From the NCBI RefSeq assembly GCF_010645065.1, contig NZ_JAADZW010000021.1:1-64000 (forward strand): a stretch of 64,000 nt of DNA. Reading direction: 5' to 3'. This DNA is from Flavobacterium fluviatile. GTDB lineage: Bacteria > Bacteroidota > Bacteroidia > Flavobacteriales > Flavobacteriaceae. The notes under the pieces are model-generated. The model saw nothing but the letters and a program-made list of their open reading frames with translations, was not told the origin of the DNA and searched no databases. Positions 43,730 through 54,588 of this stretch are shown here, piece after piece. Made by a program: the position numbers and the translations under genes. Every line of letters begins with the position of its first letter. The first letter of the stretch is position 1.

Positions 43730-46700
43730 ATGAATAAGAATTCCGTTCATTTTCTAAAAAAAACACTACGTGTACTTCTTTGGTGCGTGGGTTCTGTGAT
43801 TGCACTTTTATTACTTCTCATTATTTTAATCCAGGTCCCGTCAATTCAGAATTTCGTTAAGGATAAAGCGGTAACTTATCTTCATAAAAAGATTAAAACC
43901 AAAGTTTCTTTAGATCATATTTCAATAAAATTTCCAAAAGATGTAGTGCTGGAAGGTTTTTATTTTGAAGACCAGAAAAAAGATACTCTATTGGCCGGAA
44001 AACGTCTGGAAGTTGATGTTGATCTTTTTAAGCTGGTAAGCAGCGAACTCGAAATCAATTCGGTTTCACTGGAAAATGTAAAAGCGAACATTTCCAGAAA
44101 TAAAGATGGTGTTTTTAATTTCGATTACATTATTAAAGCTTTCGAATCAAAAGAACCAAAAGTTGAAGATCCGGATGCTAAACCTTTTAAAATATCAGTT
44201 GTAAAAGTTAATCTGGATCATGTGAAATTCAATTTTAAAGATGATTATTCTAAAAATGATATTGCGGTAAACCTAACACACTTTGACACAAAATTCAATG
44301 GTTTCGATTTAGATAAAATGAATTTTGATATTCCAAACATTAATCTCAATGGATTAAAATTGATTTTAGATCAGGAGGCGGTGGAAAAAGTTGCCGAAGT
44401 TTCTGTGGAAACCGTTGATACTATTTCAAAAAGGAAAGATTTTAAATTAAAATTAGACAAAATTTCCTTGTCTAAAATTGATGTTTTATATGATAATAAA
44501 GATTCCGGATTAGATTCCGGAATCAGGTTAGGGACTTTAAATTTAACAGTTAATGAAATCGATCTTAATAAACAGCTTTTGGATTTTGATACTTTTGAAG
44601 TTGAAAATCTTAAAGGAAATTTACGACTGGGTGCAAAAGATAAGCAGATTCAGGCACCAAGCCTCGACACAACCGCAATAAAACAAGCAGGCTGGAAAGT
44701 AAAACTTGCCGACGTGGATATTCAGAATATAGATTTCAAGTTTGATGATATGCAGTCAAAAGCTGTTCCAAAAGGAATTGATTACAGTCATTTGGATCTG
44801 GATAAATTCAATTTGAAAGCCAGTAAATTATATTATGCCAATGATACGATTTCGGGAAATATCAAAGGACTTGCCGTTACAGAAAAAAGCGGATTAAATA
44901 TTCAGTCTTTAAAAACAGATTTTTTCTACGGTCCTAAAAATGCATCTCTCAATAATTTATATTTGAGAACCCCTCAGACACTTGTAAAAGATAAAATTAT
45001 AGTGGAGTACAAATCGATTGCCTCTCTGAAAAAAGAACCTGGAAACCTTTCAGTTGATGCCAATTTGAATCAGTCTAAAATTGGATTTAAAGATATTTTG
45101 CTTTTTGCTCCGGATCTTCAAAAACAAAATCCGTTTAAAAGTAATCCAAATGCAATTTTATATTTGAACACCCGTGTCAGGGGAAAAATAAAAGATCTGG
45201 ATATTCCAAAGTTTGAGATGAGCGGGATTGGAACTACCAGAGTTTCCCTTTCGGGGAATATAAAAGGACTTCCTGATGCTCAGAAATCATACTATAATCT
45301 GGATATAAAAAATATATCAACTACTTCAAAAGACATCACTACGTTTGTACCAGCCGGAACAATTCCGAAAAATATTCAATTGCCTTCAAAAATTAATTTA
45401 AAGGGAAAATTTAAAGGTTCTGTTCAGAATTTCAAAACCAATCTGGCTTTAAGCAGCAGTTTTGGAAATGCAAAAGTTGACGGAATGTTTGATCAGCGAG
45501 TAAAAAACCGTGAGCGATATGATGCTTCAGTAAGCCTTACAGAATTTGATCTCGGAAGATTAATCAAAAATGATTCGATTGGAAAAATTTCGCTTAAAGC
45601 AAAAGTAAAAGGGAACGGCCTTAATCCAAAAACAGCAAACGCAGCAATTGACGGTTTGGTGCAAAAAGCAGTTTTTAACCGATATACTTACAGGGATTTA
45701 GCTTTAAAAGGGAATATTGAAAATGGTTCGTTTGCGGTGAAATCAGGAATGAAAGATCCAAACCTTAATTTTGATTTGACAGCAAGCGGTGATACCAAAG
45801 AGAAATATCCAACGATAAAATTAAAACTTAATCTAGATATTGCCGATTTAGAGAAACTGAATCTGCACGCCGGACCAATGAAACTCCGGGGAAATGTTGA
45901 TGCTGATATTACCAATAGCAATCCGGATTTTTTAAACGGAAAAGTATTTCTTTCGAATATCCAGATTTTACAAAAAGAGGAACCAATTGTTCTGGATTCT
46001 ATCAGGGTTTTGGCTTTTGCAGATAAAGACAGCAATTCGATAAAAATTTCATCTCAGTTTTTAAAAGCTGAAGTAGTTGGAAAATATAAATTGACAACAT
46101 TGACCACAGCAATTAAAAAGTCCATTTCTAAATATATTGATCTTAAAAACCCAAAAGTAAATGCTGAATCTGATGAACAGCGCCTTGCTTTTACATTAAA
46201 AGTAGATAATGATCCGGTATTATTTAAGCTAATTCCTAAACTTACAGGTTTAGAGCCTTTAACGATTACAGGGAATTACAATAACCAAACAGACTCACTG
46301 CAGGTTAAAGGAACTATTCCAAGAATTGTGTATGCAAACAATACCATTTCTGACGGAAGAATAAATATCGAGGCTCAGGAAAATGCTTTGGTATATTCAG
46401 TTTCCGTAGCTACAATAGAAAGCGGATCGCTAAAAATTCCATATACAAGTCTATCCGGTCAGGTACAAAATAATATTTTGACTTATGCGCTTGAAGTTCA
46501 GGATGCAAAAGAAGAACAACAATATTTTATAGCAGGGGAATTAAAAGCAGAAGATTCAAAAAATATTTTTAAGATAAATGCTGAAAATTTTGTTCTTAAT
46601 TATGAAAAATGGAACATTGATCCTGAAAATGCTGTTGAATTTGGCGATAAAAGACTTTACATCAATAAATTTTATCTGTCTAATGCAGGAAATGAGTTGA

Positions 46701-48832
46701 AAATCCAATCTCAGGGAGATCGCAATAATGCTCCATTGCAGATAGACTTTGTAAACTTCAATATTGAGACCATTATGAATATGGTCAAAAAGGATGAAGT
46801 TTTAATGGAGGGCTTAATAAATGGTTCTGCATTAGTTGAAAATGTAATGACTAATCCAACTTTTACATCCGACTTAAAGATTGATGATTTTACTTTTAAA
46901 GGAGAAAAGGTTGGCGATCTTGAAGTCAAAGTGGATAATAAAACAAGCAATACACTTGCTGCTAATGTGCAATTGACCGATGAAGGGAATGATTTAAAAC
47001 TCGATGGTGATTATAAAACAGACTCAGGAATTTTTGATTTAAATATCGATATCAATAAACTAAATATCAAAAGTATTCAGGGTTTCAGCATGGATAATAT
47101 TTCAGAAGGAAGTGGTCATCTCTCAGGTAATTTTAAAGTTACCGGAACTACGAAAGCACCACAGATTAACGGTGAATTGAATTTTAATGATGCAGCGTTC
47201 AGGGTTACCCAACTCAATTCCTATTTTAAAATAGGAAGAGAAAAAATTACGTTTGATAATGAAACCATTTCGTTTGAGAAATTTTCTGTGTTAGACGAAA
47301 ATGACAATGAATTGTTTTTAGACGGAACAATCAAATCACCAGATTTTACCAAATTTGATTTTGACCTGATAGTTCAGGCAAACGATTTCAGGGCTGTAAA
47401 CTCCAAAGCGAAAGACAATGATCTGTTTTATGGTGATTTATTTTTGGACACCAAATTAAATATCAAAGGAAATCTGGACAGTCCGGTTGTTGATGGTACA
47501 ATTAAAATCAACAAAGAGACAAATTTTTCAGTTGTGTTACCCCAGTCTGATCCTTCCATTGCAGACAGAGAAGGAATTGTAGAGTTTGTCAATGAAGATA
47601 ATATGTATCTCAAACAGACAATTGATATGAAAAAGCAACTCAACGAGTCTGAATTGAAAGGGATGGATGTAAATGTTGCCATTACAATCGATAAGGAAGC
47701 AGAGCTGAATTTGATTATCGACAAAGGAAACGGGGATTACCTAAAATTAAAAGGGGAAGCCGAATTGGTTGGAGGAATTGATCAGTCCGGAAAAACAACC
47801 TTGGTTGGGAAATACGAATTTTCAGAGGGAGCTTACGAAATGAATTTTAATGGAATAAAAAGAAAATTTGAAATTCAGAAAGGGAGTTATATTACCTGGA
47901 ACGGCGAACCAACAATGGCAAATGTGAGCATAACAGCAGTTTACAAAGTTGATGCAGCGCCAATTGATCTGGTTGGTTCACAATTAGCGGCAGAAAGCAG
48001 TGCTGTGAGAAACACCTATAAGCAAAAACTTCCAATACAGACTCTGCTGAAAATGAATGGAGAATTGTTGAAGCCTGAAATTTCATTCGGAATTAATTTA
48101 CCTGAGGGAAATTATAATGTTTCATCAGATGTTGTTGAGGTTACTCAGGCAAAACTTAAACAGCTGGAACAGGACCCTGCAGAAATGAACAAGCAGGTTT
48201 TTGCTCTTTTGTTACTAAACAGGTTTGTAGGAGAAAATCCTTTTGCAAGCGAAAGCGGAGGTACAAGTGCAGAATCTATTGCAAGACAGAGTGTAAGCAA
48301 GATTCTTTCACAACAATTAAACAATCTGGCAAGCGAACTCGTGACAGGGTTTGAAGTAAATTTTGACTTAGAATCGACAGAAGATTATACTTCCGGCACG
48401 CTGGAAAACAGAACTGATCTGAATGTCGCGGTTTCTAAAAATCTGCTGAACGACAGATTGAAAGTAACCGTAGGAAGCAGTTTCGGGGTTGAAGGACAGG
48501 AAAGAGCTAATGAGGAAAGTGCCAATATAGCTGGAGATGTCGCATTGGATTATCAGCTTACTAAAGACGGACGTTATATGGTAAGGGCCTATCGAAAAAA
48601 TGAATATCAGGTAGCTTTTGAAGGTCAGGTAGTAGAAACTGGTATAGCATTCATTATTACAATGAGTTATAATAAATTCAGAGAACTTTTTCATCGTTCC
48701 GAAAAAGAAAAAGAACTGATAAAAGAAGAAAAGCTTCGTAAAGAAAAAGAGAAACAAAAAAAGAAAGAGGAGAAAGAAAAAGAAGAAAATCAACCCGAAA
48801 ATCAAATTGAAGGAAATGAACAAAAAACATAA
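43730..48832 (+). CDS. tamB: TamB-like translocation and assembly module protein
   Basis: The 1700-aa product has one N-terminal membrane helix (about residues 13-35) and a very long run of beta-rich segments, ending in the conserved DUF490/TamB C-terminal domain (about 1200-1630: VEVTQAKLKQLEQDPAEMNK, LLLNRFVGENPF, DLNVAVSKNLLNDRLKVTVG) and a highly charged Lys/Glu tail. TamB spans the periplasm and helps move lipids or outer-membrane proteins. It overlaps the start of the TamL-like gene by 17 bp. Confidence 0.9.
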   Translation: MNKNSVHFLKKTLRVLLWCVGSVIALLLLLIILIQVPSIQNFVKDKAVTYLHKKIKTKVSLDHISIKFPKDVVLEGFYFEDQKKDTLLAGKRLEVDVDLFKLVSSELEINSVSLENVKANISRNKDGVFNFDYIIKAFESKEPKVEDPDAKPFKISVVKVNLDHVKFNFKDDYSKNDIAVNLTHFDTKFNGFDLDKMNFDIPNINLNGLKLILDQEAVEKVAEVSVETVDTISKRKDFKLKLDKISLSKIDVLYDNKDSGLDSGIRLGTLNLTVNEIDLNKQLLDFDTFEVENLKGNLRLGAKDKQIQAPSLDTTAIKQAGWKVKLADVDIQNIDFKFDDMQSKAVPKGIDYSHLDLDKFNLKASKLYYANDTISGNIKGLAVTEKSGLNIQSLKTDFFYGPKNASLNNLYLRTPQTLVKDKIIVEYKSIASLKKEPGNLSVDANLNQSKIGFKDILLFAPDLQKQNPFKSNPNAILYLNTRVRGKIKDLDIPKFEMSGIGTTRVSLSGNIKGLPDAQKSYYNLDIKNISTTSKDITTFVPAGTIPKNIQLPSKINLKGKFKGSVQNFKTNLALSSSFGNAKVDGMFDQRVKNRERYDASVSLTEFDLGRLIKNDSIGKISLKAKVKGNGLNPKTANAAIDGLVQKAVFNRYTYRDLALKGNIENGSFAVKSGMKDPNLNFDLTASGDTKEKYPTIKLKLNLDIADLEKLNLHAGPMKLRGNVDADITNSNPDFLNGKVFLSNIQILQKEEPIVLDSIRVLAFADKDSNSIKISSQFLKAEVVGKYKLTTLTTAIKKSISKYIDLKNPKVNAESDEQRLAFTLKVDNDPVLFKLIPKLTGLEPLTITGNYNNQTDSLQVKGTIPRIVYANNTISDGRINIEAQENALVYSVSVATIESGSLKIPYTSLSGQVQNNILTYALEVQDAKEEQQYFIAGELKAEDSKNIFKINAENFVLNYEKWNIDPENAVEFGDKRLYINKFYLSNAGNELKIQSQGDRNNAPLQIDFVNFNIETIMNMVKKDEVLMEGLINGSALVENVMTNPTFTSDLKIDDFTFKGEKVGDLEVKVDNKTSNTLAANVQLTDEGNDLKLDGDYKTDSGIFDLNIDINKLNIKSIQGFSMDNISEGSGHLSGNFKVTGTTKAPQINGELNFNDAAFRVTQLNSYFKIGREKITFDNETISFEKFSVLDENDNELFLDGTIKSPDFTKFDFDLIVQANDFRAVNSKAKDNDLFYGDLFLDTKLNIKGNLDSPVVDGTIKINKETNFSVVLPQSDPSIADREGIVEFVNEDNMYLKQTIDMKKQLNESELKGMDVNVAITIDKEAELNLIIDKGNGDYLKLKGEAELVGGIDQSGKTTLVGKYEFSEGAYEMNFNGIKRKFEIQKGSYITWNGEPTMANVSITAVYKVDAAPIDLVGSQLAAESSAVRNTYKQKLPIQTLLKMNGELLKPEISFGINLPEGNYNVSSDVVEVTQAKLKQLEQDPAEMNKQVFALLLLNRFVGENPFASESGGTSAESIARQSVSKILSQQLNNLASELVTGFEVNFDLESTEDYTSGTLENRTDLNVAVSKNLLNDRLKVTVGSSFGVEGQERANEESANIAGDVALDYQLTKDGRYMVRAYRKNEYQVAFEGQVVETGIAFIITMSYNKFRELFHRSEKEKELIKEEKLRKEKEKQKKKEEKEKEENQPENQIEGNEQKT

Positions 48833-51131
48833 TCATATAAAAAAACAATATGTAAAGTATTTTGTACTGCTGTCTTTATTTTTTGTTTTGGGATGCAGCA
48901 ATACTAAATATTTACCTGAAGGGGATTTATTATACACAGGAGGATCTGTAACTATAAAGGATTCTGTGATAAAGAGAAAAGACAGAAAGGCACTTGAAAA
49001 TGAGATGGAAGGAATGTTGCGGCCCAAACCCAATAAGCAGATATTAGGCCTGCGTCCCAAATTATGGATTTATAACATAGCCGGCGAGCCTAAAAAAGAA
49101 AAAGGATTTAGATATTGGCTTAGAAATAAAGTAGGTGAACCGCCTGTCTTATTTAGCAAGGTTGATTTGGATTATAACGCTTCTATTTTACGGAATTTTT
49201 CTGAAAACAGAGGGTATTTTAAAACGCGTGTAAGTGCCGACTCGACAGTTTCAAATAAAAGGGTTACTGCTGAATATACTGTCGAGCCGAAAAAACAATA
49301 CATCATAAAAAGTGTAACATTTCCGGATGACTCTTTAAAAATGTCTAAAATTATTGGCAGATCAAGTAAGAGAAGTTTATTGAAAGCAGGAAACCCGTAC
49401 GATCTGGATATTATAAAAGCTGAAAGGGAAAGAATCGATGCCAGATTAAAAGAACGTGGATATTACTATTTTAATCCCGATTACATACTGGCCAAAGTTG
49501 ATAGCAGCAAAGGAGATCATGAAGTAAACATTAGATTGGTTATAAAAGATGATGCTCCTGTAAAGGCTCTTACTGCTTACAAAATTGACAAAATTTTCGT
49601 GTATCCAAATTTTTCTTTGTCTAATGATAGCATCGTTTACAGAAAAAAAGATATCACCCAATATAAAGATTTCACGATAATTGATACGGCTGATACTTTT
49701 GAGCCCAGGATTTTCGACCGTACTATTTATTTTAAAAAAGGGGACTGGTATAACCGAAAAGATCATAACCTGACTTTGAATCGTTTTGTAAACCTGGGTA
49801 CATTTAACTTTGTAAAAAATGAATTTAAGGTTTCAGACAGTATTCCAAAAACATTGGATTCCTATTACTATCTTACATTGTTGCCTAAAAAGTTTATTCG
49901 GGTTGAGGTCTTGGGGAAAACGAATTCTGCCAGTTATACCGGGTCTGAAATTAATGTAAACTGGAATCACAGAAACTTTTTTCGTGGAGCAGAACTGTTC
50001 ACGCTTTCTGTGTTTGGTGGTGCCGATTTCCAGCTTGGAGGACCCAATAAAGGAAGAAATATTTATAAAATTGGAGCCGAAACAAGTCTGACATGGCCAA
50101 GGTTTATTTCTCCGTTTAATTTGCAGGGAAGCAGTGAATTTGTTCCCAGAACCAAGGCTACTTTACGTTATGAATATCAAAAAAGAACACAGCTTTATGC
50201 ACTAAATTCCTTTAATGCTTCTTTTGGTTATTTATGGAAAGAAAATATCCGTAAAGAACATCATTTAAATGTAATGGACATTACGTATGTAAGTCCAAAT
50301 CATGTAACAGCTGAATATTTAGAAGATATACAACAGGATCCCGCACTCGCCAGGGTAATTGAAAAACAGCTTATTTTTGGCCCTACTTATAATTATACCT
50401 ACACCAATACCATGCAAAAACGCCGTAAAAACACCATTTATTTTAATGGTGAATTAGATTTGGCGGGAAATATAACTGGTTTGGTAACCGGGGCTAATGT
50501 TAAAGAAGACAATCAAAAAACCATATTTGATGTTCCCTTTAGTCAGTATGTAAAGATAAAAACCGATTTCAGGCACTACTTAAAACTTGGAAAAGAGAGT
50601 GAACTGGCGAGCAGACTAATTGTTGGGGCTGGATTTGCTTACGGAAATTCGTCTATGCTGCCGGCATCAAAACAATTTGTAATTGGAGGGACAAACAGTA
50701 TAAGGGCTTTCCGGGCAAGATCACTGGGGCCTGGTAGTTATGTGGTTCCGGAAACAACAAGTACTTATGTACCGGATCAGTCTGCCGATTTAAAACTGGA
50801 GTTTAATACAGAATACAGGGCTACTCTTTTTAGTATTGTAAAAGGGGCAGTTTTCCTGGATGCGGGTAATATCTGGCTCTTAAATACAGATCCTAACAGG
50901 CCTGGTGCCGAAATTTCAAAAGATTTTATGAAACAGCTTGCCGTTGGAGCAGGAGTTGGACTGCGCTTTGATGTTTCTTTTTTTGTTTTAAGAACGGATT
51001 TAGCTATTCCGCTTAGAAATCCTGCACTTCCTGATGGTCAGCGATGGGTTATTGATGATATTAATTTTGGAAGCGGCTCATGGCGAAAAGACAATCTTAT
51101 CTTAAATATAGCCATTGGATATCCTTTTTAA
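48816..51131 (+). CDS. tamL: TamL, Omp85-family lipoprotein partner of TamB
   Basis: Starting at ATG 48816, the 771-aa product has a lipoprotein signal with lipobox VLGC (Cys27), then POTRA-like repeats and a 16-strand Omp85 barrel (GGTNSIRAFRARSLGPGSYV, VGAGVGLRFDVSFFVLRTDL, ending LNIAIGYPF). Bacteroidota use such a lipidated TamA variant with TamB. The 17-bp overlap with tamB implies translational coupling. A TTG at 48807 would add three residues. Confidence 0.88.
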   Translation: MNKKHNHIKKQYVKYFVLLSLFFVLGCSNTKYLPEGDLLYTGGSVTIKDSVIKRKDRKALENEMEGMLRPKPNKQILGLRPKLWIYNIAGEPKKEKGFRYWLRNKVGEPPVLFSKVDLDYNASILRNFSENRGYFKTRVSADSTVSNKRVTAEYTVEPKKQYIIKSVTFPDDSLKMSKIIGRSSKRSLLKAGNPYDLDIIKAERERIDARLKERGYYYFNPDYILAKVDSSKGDHEVNIRLVIKDDAPVKALTAYKIDKIFVYPNFSLSNDSIVYRKKDITQYKDFTIIDTADTFEPRIFDRTIYFKKGDWYNRKDHNLTLNRFVNLGTFNFVKNEFKVSDSIPKTLDSYYYLTLLPKKFIRVEVLGKTNSASYTGSEINVNWNHRNFFRGAELFTLSVFGGADFQLGGPNKGRNIYKIGAETSLTWPRFISPFNLQGSSEFVPRTKATLRYEYQKRTQLYALNSFNASFGYLWKENIRKEHHLNVMDITYVSPNHVTAEYLEDIQQDPALARVIEKQLIFGPTYNYTYTNTMQKRRKNTIYFNGELDLAGNITGLVTGANVKEDNQKTIFDVPFSQYVKIKTDFRHYLKLGKESELASRLIVGAGFAYGNSSMLPASKQFVIGGTNSIRAFRARSLGPGSYVVPETTSTYVPDQSADLKLEFNTEYRATLFSIVKGAVFLDAGNIWLLNTDPNRPGAEISKDFMKQLAVGAGVGLRFDVSFFVLRTDLAIPLRNPALPDGQRWVIDDINFGSGSWRKDNLILNIAIGYPF

Positions 51132-51274
51132 ATTCACAACTATTATTTTCAAATTGAGAATAGTAGTGTCAATAGGAAATAATGGATAAATTACTTAACT
51201 TTTAATTTAAAATTGTAGTATTAATACTAAATTTAGTACCTTAGAGAAATAATTATTTCTAAAAGTCTATTAAA

Positions 51275-52546
51275 ATGAAAGAAGATTTTCTTCATTATCT
51301 CTGGAGGTTTAAGAAATTTGACACCCTGAATTTAAAAACTATAAGCAACGAAGAAGTTACAATTATAAATACTGGGAATTATTTAGAACTTGCCGGACCT
51401 GATTTTTTTAATGCACAAATTAAAATAGGAAATCAAAAATGGGCAGGAAATGTAGAGATACACTTAAAAGCTTCTGACTGGTATTTGCATCTTCATGAAA
51501 AAGATAAAGCTTATGATAATGTCATATTACATGTTGTTTGGGAATATGATGCTGATATTTACAAAAGAAATAATGCTGAAATTCCAGTTTTGGTTTTAAA
51601 GGATTACGTATCTCCTGAAACCATTTTGAATTACAACAGACTAAAATCTCCAAAATCGTGGATTTATTGTGAAAAACAAATCGCCAATATACCGGGATTT
51701 GTTTTTAAAAATTGGCAGGAACGTTTATTCTTTGAACGTTTAGAAAGAAAATCACAAGCTATTTATGATTTACTTAAGGAAACAAATCAGGATTGGGAAG
51801 CGGTTTTGTTTTGTTTATTAGCGAAGAATTTTGGTTTGAATACTAATGGAAATGCATTTTTGCAATTGGCAAAAGCAATTCCGTTTTCTATTATTCGGAA
51901 AGAAAGTTTCGAGCTTGAAAACCTTGAAGCTTTATTTTATGGAATAACGGGTTTACTGGATGCGGATAAAGAAGATGTTTATTTTAAGGATTTAAAATTC
52001 AGGTATTTTTATCTGCTGCATAAATATCAGATCCCAAAAGTGTATGTTGAGCCAGTTCAGTTTTTTAAGCACAGGCCGGATAATTTCCCTACAATTCGTC
52101 TTTCGCAGTTAGCGGCATTATATCATCAGTATCAAAACCTGTTCTCTAAAATAATGGAGTTGAAATCGATTGATAGTATTTATAAGTTATTTGATGTTTC
52201 AGTCAGTTTATACTGGAAAAATCATTATCAATTTGACAAAGAAAGTCCAAAGAAAGCAAAATCATTATCTAATTCATTTATAGATTTATTGGTCATAAAT
52301 ACAATAGTCCCTTTGCAGTTTGCCTATGCTAAAACCTTAAATGAGTCAGTAGCAGAAGATTTAATTTCTATTTTGGATGGCATATCACCGGAGAAAAATT
52401 CCATTATCGAAAAATTTAATTCATTTGGGATCACTTCTCAAAATGCTTTTGAAACTCAGTCTTTACTGCAGCTTAAAAGTCAATATTGCGATATTAGCGG
52501 CTGTATGAAATGTGCAGTTGGTATAGAGTTGTTAAAAAGCAATTAG
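51275..52546 (+). CDS. DUF2851 family protein
   Basis: The 423-aa product has DUF2851 features: LHYLWRFKKFDTLNLKT at the start, GPDFFNAQIKIGNQKWAGNV, WYLHLHEKDKAYDNVILHVV, LAKNFGLNTNGNAFLQLAKA and a Cys set near the end (QYCDISGCMKCAVG). Function is unknown; the N-terminal half suggests a nuclease-like fold. Monocistronic as far as seen. Confidence 0.85.
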   Translation: MKEDFLHYLWRFKKFDTLNLKTISNEEVTIINTGNYLELAGPDFFNAQIKIGNQKWAGNVEIHLKASDWYLHLHEKDKAYDNVILHVVWEYDADIYKRNNAEIPVLVLKDYVSPETILNYNRLKSPKSWIYCEKQIANIPGFVFKNWQERLFFERLERKSQAIYDLLKETNQDWEAVLFCLLAKNFGLNTNGNAFLQLAKAIPFSIIRKESFELENLEALFYGITGLLDADKEDVYFKDLKFRYFYLLHKYQIPKVYVEPVQFFKHRPDNFPTIRLSQLAALYHQYQNLFSKIMELKSIDSIYKLFDVSVSLYWKNHYQFDKESPKKAKSLSNSFIDLLVINTIVPLQFAYAKTLNESVAEDLISILDGISPEKNSIIEKFNSFGITSQNAFETQSLLQLKSQYCDISGCMKCAVGIELLKSN

Positions 52547-52605
52547 GATAACAAATATATCAACTGGAAAATTTTGTATTTTTGCCAGACTTTATAACTT
52601 GAAAA

Positions 52606-52833
52606 ATGTCACTAATTTTAAAACTGAAATTCTTTTTCGAAAAATACGGTTTTCATGTATCTTCCAGATTAGCAGATAAGCTGGGAATGCGTGTTACAAA
52701 TGTTCGGCTTTTTTTTATTTATATTTCTTTTGTCACAGTTGGTTTGGGCTTTGGTGTTTATCTTACCCTTGCTTTCTGGATTAAGCTAAAAGATTTAATT
52801 AGGGCGAAAAGAACCTCGGTGTTTGATTTGTAA
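52606..52833 (+). CDS. PspC-domain membrane protein
   Basis: The 75-aa product has the PspC pattern: YGFHVSSRLADKLGMRVTNV, then a membrane helix (LFFIYISFVTVGLGFGVYLTLAFWI) and a short basic tail. PspC proteins act in envelope-stress responses in enterobacteria; a role here is not established. A bidirectional terminator follows. Confidence 0.85.
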   Translation: MSLILKLKFFFEKYGFHVSSRLADKLGMRVTNVRLFFIYISFVTVGLGFGVYLTLAFWIKLKDLIRAKRTSVFDL

Positions 52834-52837
52834 ACAA

Positions 52838-52875
52838 AAAAAGGATTATAAAGTGTAAGCTCTATAATCCTTTTT
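52838..52875. terminator. bidirectional terminator between the PspC-like and permease genes
   Basis: AAAAAGGATTATA (52838-52850) pairs with TATAATCCTTTTT (52863-52875), giving T runs on both strands. It serves the two convergent genes. Confidence 0.88.
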
Positions 52876-52894
52876 ACATATAAGAAGAATATCC

Positions 52895-54343
52895 TTATTC
52901 CGGATTATTCAGTTTACTGTTTTTCTTTCCGTAAATGAAGTAGATAAGAATTCCTAATGCCATCCATATTATAAGTCTGGCCCAGCTTTCGTTTGGCAGC
53001 GAATACATTAACGCAAAACAAATAACAATACCAGCTATCGGCACAAATGGAACCCACGGAGTTCTAAAGGCTCTAGGGGCATCCGGCATTTTTTTACGCA
53101 TAACCATAACACCTATACAAACTAATACGAATGCTAACAATGTCCCGATACTTACCATATGTCCTAAGTCACTAACAGGTACCAGCCCTGCAAATAAGCT
53201 GACAAATATTAAAAAGAAAAGATTTGTTTTCCATGGAGTACGGAATTTTGCATGGATTTCGCTAAAGAATGGAGGCAGTAAGCCATCTTTACTCATTGTA
53301 TAAAAGACACGGCTTTGTCCCATTAACATTACCAGCATTACAGAGGTGTAACCAGCCAGAATAGCAATAATTAAACCAGTCTGCAAAAAGTCATATCCGG
53401 TTACAGCAAAAGCTGTAGCTGCTGGTTTCGCATCACCTGCAAATTTATAGTAAGGTACAAGTCCGGTCATAACATGAGAAAACAATACATATAGCAAGGT
53501 ACAGATTACTAAGGAGCCCAAAATACCAATAGGCATTCCTTTCTGTGGGTCTTTGGCTTCCTGAGCGGCAGTAGAAACAGCATCAAAGCCAATAAAAGCA
53601 AAGAAAACAGTACCGGCACCTGCAGCAATTCCTGACCATCCAAATTTTCCAAAAACGCCTGTATTTTCAGGGATGTAAGGAGTATAATTGGTTGTGTCTA
53701 TAAATTTCCATCCTAATACAATAAATATAACAACTACCGCAACTTTTACCACTACTAATATATTATTTATTGTTGCGGATTCTTTTGTTCCTTTAATTAA
53801 TAATAGGGAAAGTAATGAAACGATAAAAATCGCGGGTAAATTGACGATTCCTCCTTCTATCACAGTGCCATTGCTTAATGTCAGAGTTTCCCAGGGAGAA
53901 CAAATTAAGTCAGGAGGAAGATGAATATTAAACTTTGCCAATAGTTCAAGCAGGTATCTCGACCAGCTTACGCCAACTGTAGCAGCTCCTAAAGCATATT
54001 CTAAAACTAAATCCCATCCTATTATCCAGGCCATAAATTCTCCCATTGTAGCATAAGAATAGGTATATGCACTACCGGCAACCGGAATCATTGAAGCAAA
54101 TTCAGCATAGCACAACCCCGCAAATGCACATCCTATTGCGGCTAAAACAAATGATAATGTTACGGCAGGACCTGCATGGTCTGCAGCTGCAATTCCTGTT
54201 AGGGAAAATAACCCTGCCCCAATAATTGCTCCAACTCCAAGTGCAACAAGCGAACGTGAAGATAAGGTTCTTTTTAATCCTTTTTCAGATTCGGATGCTT
54301 CACCAAGCAATACCGAAAGAGGTTTAGTTTTCCAAATTGACAT
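52895..54343 (-). CDS. APC-superfamily amino acid permease
   Basis: Start at 54343 is preferred; the longer form from 54376 adds 11 residues without similarity. The roughly 482-aa product has about 12-14 membrane helices and the family patterns VGAIIGAGLFSLTGIAA, GCAFAGLCYAEFASMIPVAG, SAYTYSYATMGEFMAWIIGW and FIGFDAVSTAAQEAKDPQKG. It should carry cationic or other amino acids into the cell (CAT-like). The substrate is not determinable. Confidence 0.92.
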   Translation of the reverse strand: MSIWKTKPLSVLLGEASESEKGLKRTLSSRSLVALGVGAIIGAGLFSLTGIAAADHAGPAVTLSFVLAAIGCAFAGLCYAEFASMIPVAGSAYTYSYATMGEFMAWIIGWDLVLEYALGAATVGVSWSRYLLELLAKFNIHLPPDLICSPWETLTLSNGTVIEGGIVNLPAIFIVSLLSLLLIKGTKESATINNILVVVKVAVVVIFIVLGWKFIDTTNYTPYIPENTGVFGKFGWSGIAAGAGTVFFAFIGFDAVSTAAQEAKDPQKGMPIGILGSLVICTLLYVLFSHVMTGLVPYYKFAGDAKPAATAFAVTGYDFLQTGLIIAILAGYTSVMLVMLMGQSRVFYTMSKDGLLPPFFSEIHAKFRTPWKTNLFFLIFVSLFAGLVPVSDLGHMVSIGTLLAFVLVCIGVMVMRKKMPDAPRAFRTPWVPFVPIAGIVICFALMYSLPNESWARLIIWMALGILIYFIYGKKNSKLNNPE

Positions 54344-54588
54344 ATATAATATTGGTTTATTGTTATTAAGCTTCAAATGTATTGTTTTTTGTAAAAAATA
54401 AAAACAATTATAAACTTTTAAGTTATAAAATATTTAATTTTTAGTTAGAATACGATACAAAAGTTCTGATTTATCTTCAATACTTCATAGCACTAACAAA
54501 TGTTTTTTCATTTTTTTATTTTTGCAAACATCATATTGCGGTATTTTCTTATAAATTAGCACATGTTAAATTTGCTAAAAGCTTAAAA

